A stretch of 64,000 nucleotides of DNA from Cryptomeria japonica (lineage: Eukaryota; Streptophyta; Pinopsida; Cupressales; Cupressaceae), in contig NC_081415.1 in assembly GCF_030272615.1 (NCBI RefSeq), positions 369,773,667-369,837,666 of the forward strand, written 5' to 3'. Made by a program: the position numbers and the translations under genes. Below, in pieces: positions 24,543 to 35,263 of this stretch. Under the pieces are notes generated by a model. The model had not been told where the DNA came from. It worked only from the letters and a program-made list of their open reading frames with translations, and ran no database searches. The stretch's first letter is position 1, and the number at the start of each line of letters is the position of its first letter.

Positions 24543-25772
24543 TGTAAAGCGGAAAATCGCGATCGAACCCTAGTTGCTCTCCCCTCTTCCAACTCCAAGG
24601 AGAGAGAAAGGAGATTCACTAGGGTTGATGGTTTTCACTTAGGGGAGAGACTTTACATTCAAAAGAGGGGTTGAAACCCACAAGATCCAATCCCACGCAA
24701 TGCAAGATTGGATGCTAAATGTGTTTCAAGGGTTAAGAAAGCAAGGCTACCCTCTTTTGTAAAGAATGTGCATAGAAGAATTAAGCTAGGAAAGCATAGA
24801 AAGTGACAAAGATTCGCTTATAAACCGAGATAGGGATACAGTATGAAGCTGTGGACCTGGAATTAGCAGTAAAATGTTGATACGGCACTCTCCTGCAAAT
24901 TTGAGCAAAAGTTGCCAGGACGATGGCGCCCGAGCGCCATGGTCCTCCGAAAAATCCGCAAAACGAAGGGGGATCTGTTCGTCTCTGCACAAGGATTCCA
25001 AATCTTCAATTTCAGCCGCGTACCTGCAACCTACACACAGAAAAGCGAAGATGATTGGGGGGTTAGGGATTAGGGGTTTGCCTTTAGGTCAAACCCCGAT
25101 TTTGGAATTAACCAAGAAATGAGCAATGCTGTAAATGTAAATGTCTGTAATGTAAAACAAGTACTAATACCTTGTTGTAAGGATGTTTGTATCCTTATGT
25201 GCGAAGGTATAGATGTTGTTGTTTGTATGTTGTAGTAGTATGTAGTAAGTGATCTCCTCTTCAATGGTTGAATCCTTGTCTTGAATGCAACACTTATCCT
25301 TGAATGGAGACTTGAAATGATCAATTGCTTGAAGGAATGCTTGAATGCTTGAATGCTTGAGTATAATTTCCACGCTTTTTCCATCATATCGAATGAAAGA
25401 GGAAAATGTAGTTTATATACTTGTCAATTAGGGCTGATAGACTGATTTTCCCGACCTTAGGCCAACCAGGAAAGACAATTTTCCAATTTGCAAACATAAA
25501 GACCCGAAGTCCAAAAGAGACCGGGCCCAAAATAGGACCCAGGGACCAGGGCGCTGGGCGCCATGGTCCTGGGGGACCAGGGCGCTGGGCGCTCTGGTCC
25601 CACCTCCCGGGACAGCAGGGTGCAAAGGAGGTTCAGGCCAGGGTACAAGAAAATGCAGTTTTCAGTGTCATAATCAGGTTTCGGGGTCTGCATTAGGGTT
25701 GCGTGTTGCACCGCCATCGTGAAGACCGAAATGCAGTCGAAATTGCAAGTGTCACAATTTTAGGACGCTACA
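24543..25772 (-). repeat. 5' LTR of the gag-only element
   Basis: On the minus strand begins TGTAGCGTCC and ends GCTTTACA. It carries inverted GGACC...GGCGC...GCGCC...GGTCC modules near 24917-24947 and two tandem ones at 25540-25613; the partner LTR has only one at the latter place. Confidence 0.85.
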
Positions 25773-25777
25773 ATATT
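25773..25777. repeat. target-site duplication ATATT, right copy
   Basis: Matches 17991-17995. The Copia reading frame resumes here as IIGDKNARVLTRRKARE. Confidence 0.85.
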
Positions 25778-27388
25778 ATTGGTGACAAAAATGCAAGAGT
25801 ATTGACTAGAAGAAAAGCAAGGGAGAGTACCTATCTGCTCTCTAAAATTGAGCACAAAATAGAAAAGGAGGCTCTAAAAGATGAAGACTAGATAAAAGTT
25901 ATGGAGTAAGAACTGGAGCAGATTGAGAAAAGTGAAACTTGGACCCTTGTGCCTAGATCGGAGAACAAAAATGTGATAGGCACCAAGTGGGTGTTTAGAA
26001 ACAAAATGGATAAAACTGGTCAAGTAGTAAGAAACAAAGGAAGGTTAGTCTACAAAGGGTATGCACAGGAAGAAGATTTGGATTATGGAGAGACCTTTTC
26101 ACTGGTGGCCAAACTGGAAGGGGTCAGAATATTGCTTGCTTATGCTACTTATAAGAAGTTCAAGGTCTACCAAATGGATGTCAAATCGACATTGTTGAAT
26201 GGTGTTCTAGAGGAAGAAGTGTACATTGAGCAACCAGAATGGTTTGCTTCAGAAGATGGAAGAGATATGGTATGTAAGCTGAGGAAGGCTCTATATGGAT
26301 AAAAAAAACCACCAAGAGCTTGGTATGAGAGACTGCACTCATACCTGATAAGTATAGGGTTCATGAGAGCCAGTGACAACAGTAACTTGTATTTGAAGCC
26401 TGGAGAAGAAGGAAAACATCTGATTGTAGAGATTTTTGTAGATGACATCATCTTTGGAGGATATGATGAAATGAGCAAAGGTTTTGTAGAAGAAATGAAG
26501 AAATAATTTAAAATGTCCATGATCGGTGGAATAAAAAATTTCATTGGTCTACAAGTATCTCAACTTAAGAATGGTATATTCATTAGCCAGATCAAATATA
26601 TAAGGGAAATATTGAAGACCTTTGGAATGGGAGGTTTCAAACATGTTGGAACTCTGATGGTTACAGGTTTCAAGCTCTCCAAAGATGATGAGGCTAATGA
26701 AGTGAATGAGACACTATACGGATCCATGATCAGTAAGTTGCAGTATGCAGTGCATAGTAGACCGGATATAGCACAAGAATTTGGCTTGGTTGCTAGCTTT
26801 GCTGCAAATACAAAAGAGACTCATCTGGTGGTGGTTAAGAGGATATTCTGGTACCTTAAGGGGACTAATGAGTATGGTCTTTGGTATCCACATAAGGGAG
26901 ATTTCAACTTAAGTGTCTTCACCAATGCAGATTGGGCAGGGAACGTTGATCATAAAAAGAGAACTAGTGGAGGTGCATTCTTTCTTGGAGATAAGATAGT
27001 GTCATGGACAACCAAGAAACAAAATTGTATCTCTCAATCCACAGCTGAGGCGGAGTATGTGTCTTTTGCAATCAACTGTACACCGGTAGTATGGATTAAG
27101 AAAATCTTGGAAGGTATCCAAGAAAAGGTGACTGAACCTGTGGTGATACACTGTGACAATACAAGTGTCATCAAAATATCCAAAAACCTGGTAATGCACT
27201 CTAAAACCAAGAACATTGCAATAAAATATCATTATCTTAGGGAACAGGTGCAAGACATAGAAGTTAGACTAGAATATGTGCCAACCAAGGAACAGGTTGC
27301 AGACATATTCACCAAGTTGCTACCTAAGGATACTTTTGAGCATCTCAGAGGTAAGCTAGGGGTAATTCCCTTGCATGCTCTAAGGTGA
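25773..27388 (+). pseudogene. Copia reverse transcriptase and RNase H pseudogene
   Basis: Begins in the linker (IIGDKNARVLTRRK), then the RT fingers (KWVFRNKMDKTGQVVRNKGR, YKGYAQEEDLDYGETFS) and palm (VYQMDVKSTLLNGVLEEEV). Stops interrupt it after KALYG (TAA, about 26300) and MKK (TAA, about 26503). The catalytic VDDIIFGG lies near 26440. RNase H runs from 26513 to 27388 as one clean frame of 291 codons (YLKGTNEYGLW, TNADWAGNVDHKKRTSGGA, QSTAEAEYVS, VADIFTKLLP). This is the best preserved part of the element. Confidence 0.9.
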
Positions 27389-27712
27389 TTGAAGATCAGA
27401 ACAACATCAGTTTGATATAATTTTCTTGAAAATTCAATGTATTTAGATAGATGATTATGGACTACTCATGTTAGGGGGAGCAGTCATTGCAGTATGTGAA
27501 ATAGGATGTCTAGACTACACCTTTGGCACTGTTGTCAAAGGGGTCTGGTGAAGTCAGATGTAACATGAAGGAAGATGAAGTCATATGTGACATGAATGGA
27601 AGCCAATGAAAGGGGGAGTAAGATCATTACTCAAGATCAAACAGAGTAGTTGATCGGTACAGCAGAAGCAGAAGTGATTGGTTTCTGGGTTAGTGCAGGA
27701 TCAAGGGGGGCC
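27389..27712 (+). other. Copia 3' untranslated part, LTR missing
   Basis: Contains GTTAGGGGGAGCAG (about 27470) and GAAAGGGGGAGTAAG (about 27607), the usual Copia 3' purine tracts. No TGTTGACAAAAC LTR start follows; unrelated sequence begins near 27713. Confidence 0.6.
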
Positions 27713-27865
27713 AAAAAGTGGCGATGTGAAAAAAATTGCCTTCTTCACTCACCTAAAAACACGAAAATCCGTGTTGACTTTTTGCTTGGCCTGCGTGTCA
27801 GTACACCTTGGCCTGGTAATTACCTATGCAAATCGGATATCCGATTTTTATTTGTAATTTTAATT

Positions 27866-28462
27866 TAAAAAATATATTATATGTTACATATTATATAATA
27901 TATAATCTATTATTATATTATATAATAATATATATAATATATAATATAATATAATATAATATAATATAATATAATATAATATAATATAATATAATATAAT
28001 ATAATAATGTAATATTATATTATATTATATTATATATAACATAATAAAGTAATATTATATTATATATAATATAATATTATAATATTATATTATATTATAA
28101 TATAATATAATATTATTATATTATATTATAATATAATATAATATTATTATATTATATTATAATATAATATAATATTATTATATTATATTATATTATAATA
28201 TAATATTATTATATTATATTATATTATAATATAATATTATTATATTATATTATATTATAATATTATATTATAATATTATATTATAATATTATATTATAAT
28301 ATAATATTATATTATATTATAATTTTATATTATATTATATTATATATAATATAATATTATATTATATTATATATTATAATATATATAATATAATACAATA
28401 CGTATTATTTAATATAATAATATATTATATAATATATTATTATATTATATATGTTATTTAAA
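27866..28462. repeat. long AT simple repeat (ATAAT)n
   Basis: About 600 bp of TATAATATAAT permutations with no other bases apart from rare exceptions. It is bracketed by AATCGGATATCCGATTTTTA (27833) and AAAATTGGATATCTGATTTT (28479), both centred on the palindrome GGATATC. A further CCGATATC lies at about 28572. Confidence 0.85.
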
Positions 28463-28815
28463 AATAATTTAAGTATAAAAATTGGATATCTGATTTTTTG
28501 AGACTTTTATATTCTGACAGTGGCAGCCCGTGAGTCATTTTTAACTCACGGGTCGCGCGATTTCATCATAATCCGATATCTGCTCCATCCGATATATGGT
28601 TTTTTGACAGAAAATTGCTAAAAGATAGATTCAGAGGTAAGAATTTTATCGTTTTGAATCATTTTCATTCATTTTTTGTATTTTTTGTTAATGTTTATTT
28701 GATTTTTCATTGAAAATATGGTTTTTTTTATGGAAACTAGGTTTTTTTAAATCAAATACCTTATTGTTTAAGTTTGTTAACTAAATTTAATTGTTTACAT
28801 TCAATTAGGTTAAAA

Positions 28816-30738
28816 ATGGGGGATAACAATGAAAACACTGACGAATCACAACTGCAACAGCCAAACCCTCATTTGCCAAACCCCCCCTCATTTCAGGATT
28901 TGATTGCACAAAATTTGAATGAATTGAGGGGGATTGCAGAAGTATATCGTAGGATCCCTCGTCCAAGCCCAATGTTTGATCCTCTCACGCTGATCATAAA
29001 AAGTATGGAAACCATGACTGAGGAGCACGATGCCACCCTTTTGTGGCGAGATTCTATAAGGGAAAAATATGCAGATGGCTTGTCATATAAGGATATCAAG
29101 GATCATGAGATATCCAAAGCCAAAATCGCCTAATTGTTTGTCAATCCCCATACTGGTCAGCCCGTAGATCCCAAAAAAATAAAACTTTCTATTAAATGGT
29201 GCATAAATGATGGGATTGTGAAAAACTTTTGGGATCGTTGGTGGATGGTTTTCGACAAACCACCCAACAACAATCTTGATATCCCCTTCTATTTTATAAA
29301 AAAATTGTATGCTGAGTTTGTTTTACACAAACATGTGAACTACTTTGACATCCAACCTTTCCAGGGTGTAGGTTTAGGTATGCCCCAAAATAGACCTAGG
29401 GCAGTCAGAGTAGTCCACGGCCCGTATGTCCCCCCTCCTCCTATTGATCCCCCACCTGCAGTGCAGCATCCTGATTTCATTCGTGAGGTGGCTTCATGAA
29501 CCATATCGGCTATTCACTCTTTGAGTAGCCTTTTGGTTTCTCAGGCTGCGTCAGTAGCTCAGCCTACTCTTGATGGTATCGGTGCATCTGGTGGTGTTGA
29601 CATGTCATCCTTGGCTCCACACATATGCGTGCCCCATAGTTGTGTCATGTGTGGGCACGTATGCTTGGGTCCAGTAGGACAGCTCATCGATCATGCTATG
29701 GACAGTGCAGATTATGAGGTGCATGAGATGCATAATGCACCAGATGTTATTACACAGACTAGAGGATACCCTGGGGAGTCCTCACATGCTAGAGGCAAGG
29801 AGGCACCATCATCATACATTGATGATGTAGTGGTAAGATTTGTATTTTCACAGTTCATGTTATATTTTAATTAAATATTTATAAATTAGATAATATTAAG
29901 TACTAATTTTTATTTACATGGTCTATTTAACTATTGATGATTGAGGATGAGCTGAGATAGATTCAGGAGGGCACCTTGTCAGCCATTTCATTTGGCCTTG
30001 ATAGCTTGACGGTACATATATTATTGCACCTAGTCGTTTGTATTTTATTGTACATACATGCTCATCATTTATATTGGTATTAATTAGATTATGTAGTAAC
30101 TTGCATGTATATCTTATTTTACTCTTGTAGGGAACAAGCAGCATGAGTGCAAGGTAGTGTGATTTAGGATCTGGTAGTGCAGTTGGAGACAAGGGAAAGG
30201 TAATTGAATGCAAATATGATTGATTGAATAGTTTAAATAACTTATAGTGATTATACATGTCTAGACATAGATTGATAGTTTCATATACTTGTTGTATATA
30301 TATACAGAGAGTTCTTGGCTTCACATCCTTGATGACTACACCCAGTATACCTAAAGAAGAAGAAGAGATGCCTCAACTAGATGTGTGTTTATTTTATTTT
30401 TTGATTAGTAGATATAATTTGTTATTATTAGTGACAATTATATGCTAACTTGTATCAATTTCATGTTTTTGAACATATGTAGGTTTTGTATGAAAATATT
30501 CAAAACATACCTCCTCTACCGAAGACATACATCAAGAGTCCTGCAAAGCTGAAGAGAAAACATGGAGATGAGGTAAACATGAATAGTTCAATTATAGTTC
30601 ATTTTTATGTTAACTTTTTGAATGTGAATTATATAATATAACTAATATTCATCATGGTTTGTTTTTCTTGTGCAGGATCCTTCAGAACCGAGCAGTGCAG
30701 TGAAGAGGATCGATTTTGATGATCCATCAGCAGCTTAG
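28816..30738 (+). pseudogene. unrecognised six-exon gene, all introns phase 0
   Basis: Exon 1, 28816-29832, starts MGDNNENTDESQLQQPNP and is open for 339 codons except TAA at 29131-29133 and TGA at 29497-29499. It has Pro-rich ends, a middle part reading YADGLSYKDIKDHEISKAKI, and a Cys/His cluster (HICVPHSCVMCGHVC). Five further exons fit canonical GT-AG borders, each a whole number of codons: 29967-30011, 30131-30199 (one TAG), 30308-30382, 30483-30572 (ends KLKRKHGDE, a possible nuclear signal) and 30676-30738 (ends IDFDDPSAA, stop TAG). I do not know the family. Its setting among transposons and its tiny phase-0 exons suggest an accessory gene of a DNA transposon; a decayed host gene is the alternative. 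Confidence 0.6.
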
Positions 30739-30974
30739 GATGTTATAGATGGTTTTGGGATGCTTACATGTCTAGTTGGCATGTATATTTTTTATATGGA
30801 CATACATTCACGTATTTAGACATACATTTTGTTTCAGTTGGCATTTATGTCATATTTGTGTATGGACATACATTTGTAATCATTTGACATTTTAATATAT
30901 ATAGAAGTTGATATTCAATCATATAAATTGTTGCTCATCTGTGCGTGGTGTTATCATGGAAATCTTTAATCTTC

Positions 30975-31215
30975 ATTCCAATAATTAACAATGGTTAATA
31001 ATGGCTATTTAATGAACAATACAATTCATTTCATTTCATCGTAAGTGTTGTTTTTATAATAAACAATATAATTCATTTAATGAACAATACAATACAATTC
31101 ATTTAATGAACAATACAATTCATCTAATCAACAATACAATATAATTCATTCAATGAACAATACATTTCATGAAAAATACAATTCATTTAATGAACAATAC
31201 TTGATACAATTCATT
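30975..31215 (+). repeat. minisatellite of AACAATACAATTCATTTAATG units
   Basis: About eight copies, many shortened, of a unit near 21 bp (AATGAACAATACAATTCATT). It lies directly before the 360-bp satellite. Confidence 0.65.
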
Positions 31216-32552
31216 ATTACCCTATGCATGGTCCTATTTTTCCCCCCACCTTAGTTGAATGCTCGAAGTTTTATTAGGGAAGCAATTTTTCGGTTGGCGA
31301 AAAAATCGTCAGTCTCACTCAATGGAATGTTGTCGTGTGGCCGATTTCTCATTCTGCTCATCATGATGACAAATCGTCAGCTCCAACATGTCCAGTTAGG
31401 CATTATTACCCTATGCATGCTCCTATTTCCCCCCCCCCCCCACTCAATCAAATGCTCAGGGTCATACCCTACCGGCGTCGTCCCTTGAGCACCCTAAGTG
31501 CTCAAAATTGTCAAACTTTGAGGGGCCCTAACTTGAAATCCATGGCACCTGCAAAAATTTTGTTTAAACCTACAGGGCCATGAGAGGGGTCCCTACAAAA
31601 TCCTATCTTGGTTTTTCAAGTTGCCCTATGGTTTTATTAGGGCAGCAATTTTTTGGTTGGCAAAAAAATCGTCAGTCTCACTCAATGGAATGTTGTCGTG
31701 TGATCGATTTCTCGTTCTTCTCATCACGATGATGAACCATCAACTTTGACATGTCCAATTAGGCATTATTACCCTATGCATGCTCCTATTTTTCCCCCCC
31801 ACTCGATCGAACGCTCAGGGTCATACCCTACCAATGTCGTCCCTTAAGCGCCCTAAGTGCTCAAAATTGTCAAACTTTGACAGGCCCTAACTTAGAATCC
31901 ATGGCACCTACGAATGATCTATTTGAACCTACGGGGCCACAAGAAGGTTCCCTACAAAAGCCTATCTTGGTTTTTCAAGTTACCCTATGGTTTTATTAGG
32001 GCAGCAATTTTTCAGTTGGCGAAAAAATCGTTAGTCTCACTCAATGGAATGTTGTCGCGTGGCCGATTTCTTGTTCTTCTCATCGCAATGACAAACCGTC
32101 GGCTCCGACATGTCTAGTTAGGCATTATTACCCTATGCATGCTCCTATTTTTCCCCCTCACTTGATCGAACGCTTGCGGTCATACCCTACCGGCGTCGTC
32201 CCTTGAGCGTCCTAAGTGCTCAAAATTGTCAAACTTTGACGGGCCCTAACTCAAAATCCATGGCACCTATGAACAATCCGTTTGAACCTACGAGGCCATG
32301 AGAGGGGTCCCTACGAAATCCTATCTCGGTTTTTCAAGTTTCCCTACGGTTTTATTAGGGCAGCAATTTTTCGGTTGGCAAAAAAATCATCAGTCTCACT
32401 CAATGGAATGTTGTCGCGTGGCCGATTTATCCTTTTTCTCATCATGATGATGAACCATCAGCTCTGACATGTCCAGTTAGGCATTATTACCCTACGCATG
32501 CTCCTATTTTGCCCCCCCACTCGATCGAACGCTCGGGATCATATCCTACGCA
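31216..32552 (+). repeat. 360-bp tandem satellite, about 3.7 copies
   Basis: The marker TTTTATTAGGG recurs at 31269, 31631, 31990 and 32350, giving periods of 362, 359 and 360 bp. Each unit also has CAGTCTCACTCAATGGAATG, CATTATTACCCTATGCATGC, a C-run before ACTCGATCGAACGCTC, and GCTCAAAATTGTCAAACTTT. Copies differ by scattered substitutions, many C/T at CG sites, and by C-run length. Short open frames (such as GFIRAAIFRLAKKSSVSLNG) repeat with the unit and are unlikely to be genes. Confidence 0.85.
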
Positions 32553-33108
32553 TGTGACATCCATGAAAGGATATTTTGTAAACAATCAGAAACCTTTAAT
32601 GATAATCAAGTTGAAGCCTTGAGATTTATGCAATATGGTTCAAGTCCAAAACTATACCCTAAAGCCACACACTCTTCCCTCTCCCAGCATACAGTAATGA
32701 GTCACAAGTTAACATAGAATCTGGAAGGATTTGACAAGAGCATTTTGATTCTACTTACATCTTGTGTATTATAATATAGACCAATTTACCAATGTGACAT
32801 CTTCATATGAGAGAAAAGCTTCATTTTATCTCAATACAGCTGTACCTATTTCATTATTAGAAAAAATAAATAAGTTCTGCACTAAACTGCAATAAATAAA
32901 TTAGTATCCTCTATATTATGGATTTGAATTGATGTTCTCAATTAGTTATTATTCCTACACCTCACACTCACAAGATTAATAATGAAATGACATTTATGAT
33001 TCATCAAATGCTGACAAAGTCTAATCAAAGTTCAACTTCAAGATGTATACAACATATCATATTCAACTTCAAGATGCATACAACTTACCATATTCAAGCT
33101 CATGCCAA
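32553..33108. other. no gene recognised; left flank of the LINE
   Basis: Unique AT-rich sequence between the satellite and the LINE target site. Before the LINE arrived it was continuous with 50900 onward, so it lay downstream of the transposase-like gene at 51763-53606. Confidence 0.5.
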
Positions 33109-33127
33109 CCAGCACTTGGATATTGTT
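33109..33127. repeat. LINE target-site duplication, left copy
   Basis: CCAGCACTTGGATATTGTT is identical to 50881-50899. The first two bases may instead belong to the LINE end, leaving 17 bp. Confidence 0.8.
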
Positions 33128-33337
33128 CTGATTGATTGAAAAATGGGTTTTAAGGACCCGAAACCATTACATCATAGTTAGAAAGAAAGCTGAGAAAATA
33201 GAGTCCACATACAAAGCATCTGGTTAAAAGACCAGCGAACAAAAAAAACAGCTAAACAACAAAAAATAGCAAAGAACCCAAGGAGACACTACATAGTAAT
33301 TTTCTTTAACAGATCCTCTGCCTTAGTCACCAACTCA

Positions 33338-35263
33338 TCATAAGGTCACCCCAACTACTTTTAGCTCCTCCAGGTCCTTATTCACTTTCTTTTCCTTCCT
33401 CTTTCCATGGGTGTACGTTCTGGGACCTTGGGCTTCCCCTGTTCCTTCTGCATCCAGGTCAATTTCCTGGGTTTCCTTTTCATCATCAAGCTCGCTAATG
33501 AGGGTATGAGTGTTGTTGGCTGAGATGTTCAAAATGCTGAGGCTCTGCTCCGCAATGTTCTTGAGGAACTCCTCTATCTTGTCCACTTTGGCAACTGTGT
33601 CCGAGAGCATTTTTTCACTAGATTCCTGCAGGGTTTTTCTATCCTGTATCTCCTTTTCGATTTTTTCAAACTGGGGATTAAAGGCATCTCTGATGTCTTC
33701 CACTTTAGCAATTGTGTTCTTCAAATCTTCGATATAATCAGCCATAGTGTTCCCCTCTCCAATGTTAATGGTCTCCAGGATCAGGACTCTGTTGTAGAGC
33801 TTTTTGCACTCATCCGCAGTTTTCTTATTCCCATCAATAAGCCATTCAATGGTTTTCATAAAACCCTTCAAGGCCTCGGGAGGTGCACCAGGAGAAGGAG
33901 TCAGTTTTCCAGCAGTTATCTGTTCATCTCTAGAGATATGGAGGGTAGAAATAGTGTCGGCGACCCTGAGAGTCTCCTCCATAGTCTACATATCTAGGCT
34001 TTGTTCGGCTTCCAGGGTCCTTGTTTTCTTGTCCTCTTCCGGTTCCTTGCCGGTCTCCTCCGGTTCTTTGCCAATCTCCTCTATTTTCTTTTGCTTCTTC
34101 CTGGGTTGGGCTTGGTTCTTACTTTTTTCCTTCAACACCCTCTTAGGATTCTTCCTCTCCTTAGGGAAATCAGAGTACTCTTCTTCTGAAGAAATACTAA
34201 TCAAGGGTTTGCTTTGGGGTTTTTTGCTCTTAGAAGAAGAGGGTCTTGATTTCCTCTTCTTACTACTCTCATACTCTGAGTCATCAAAGCTTTCCTCATT
34301 ATCAGTTGAGGAATCATTGTCTGATTCCTCCTCCTCTGAGAAATCAGAATCGGACATTTCTTCTTCCCAATCCATAGAGAGCTGCATTTGGTTGATTTTA
34401 CTGGCCTTTAAATGGTCATAAATGAGGACCATAAGTCCCTGGTGCATTGCAGTATCGCCCCGAGGATTTTCTTTATAGGCTTTTAGGGAGGCATTCATAG
34501 AACACAGCAAGAAGTAAGGGAAATTCACCTTATCATTATGCCTAAAATGATTTAAGAGGACAAAATGATACCCATATACTTTCGTAAACCTACCATCTAG
34601 AGTTATATACCTCATTAAAACAAAGATAATTTCCCGTCAGGGTTTTGCAAAAGCCTTAGGTGGGTAATAGGTTTTACTCAACTTTACCAGTCTTTTCTTC
34701 TCTTTCTCTATGACTGAGTACCTTTCAATGGCTTCCCTACTGACCTTCCTATCTCTGTAGAAGTTGCAACCCTCCCTTTTGAGTCCCGTAGCTTTAGCTA
34801 TTAAATCTTCATCAATTTCCACCAGTTGGTCGCCCATTTTAAGCATGCCCTTCTTCCAATTTTTGCAGAAAAAGCTAGTTATCTTTCCATCATGGCCATG
34901 GAGTCTCTCAATGAAGCTTGAAAGACCACCCTTCTGCAAAATTTCCCACACCTCTTCTTTCTGTTTCCACTCCTTGCAACTGCTTGGCTCATATCTTCTC
35001 CTATTTCTGCCCATGGTGTCGTTTCTCATAGCCAAGTTTAGATTATAGAACTGGTGAAATAGAAAGCTTTTCGAAGTTAAAACAAAAACCCAAAAAGCAT
35101 GCGTAGCATTAATGATCTGATGGGTTATAACGTACATTTTGCTGGCTTTGATGTTATAATGAGTAATTCCCTCATTATCGAAGTAACTCGAAGTGCTTAC
35201 TTCAGTACTTATCATAATTGCCCTGTTAATCAAAAGTCTTTGGGGTACTTTGATATCTTTCAT
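33338..35263 (-). pseudogene. LINE third ORF, unknown protein, two in-frame stops
   Basis: A single 642-codon frame from ATG at 35263 (MKDIKVPQRLL) to 33338, broken only by TGA at 34636-34634 and TAG at 33985-33983. It overlaps the last 38 bases of ORF2 in another frame, and an in-frame TAA lies six bases before its ATG. The N-terminal 360 residues look globular (FCKNWKKGMLKMGDQLVEI, DLIAKATGLKREGCNFY, FPYFLLCSMNASLKAY) and resemble the leading domain of plant-transposon or gag-like proteins. Next are a Ser/Asp/Glu-rich stretch, a Lys-rich basic stretch, then a predicted coiled coil (about residues 470-590) and a Lys-rich end. Function unknown; RNA or chromatin binding is possible. Confidence 0.7.

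Larger units (their letters stand above)
17996..25772 (-). mobile_element. non-autonomous gag-protease-only LTR element
   Basis: A 7.8-kb element on the minus strand with LTRs of 1230 bp (5', 24543-25772) and 1197 bp (3', 17996-19192), a 5-bp TSD (ATATT), a PBS next to the 5' LTR, a long leader, one gag-protease frame and a polypurine tract before the 3' LTR. No reverse transcriptase, RNase H or integrase is visible anywhere in the internal 5350 bp. This is the layout called TR-GAG: it encodes its own particle protein and must borrow the replication enzymes. It sits in a Copia polyprotein gene. Confidence 0.85.
14689..27712 (+). mobile_element. Copia LTR retrotransposon, split by a nested element
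   Basis: 5' LTR 14689-15449, PBS, gag, protease, integrase to 17995, then reverse transcriptase and RNase H from 25773 to 27388. The 7.8 kb between is a later insertion. Domain order gag-protease-integrase-RT-RNase H defines Copia. A purine-rich tract (AAAGGGGGAGTAAG, about 27608) follows the coding part, but no 3' LTR follows: sequence unrelated to the 5' LTR begins near 27713, so the 3' end was lost. Multiple stops, including TAA, show long decay. Confidence 0.9.

Noticed and set aside
31255-32467. Repeated open frames such as GFIRAAIFRLAKKSSVSLNG
   Set aside because: They recur with the 360-bp satellite period and end differently in each unit, so they are a product of the repeat.
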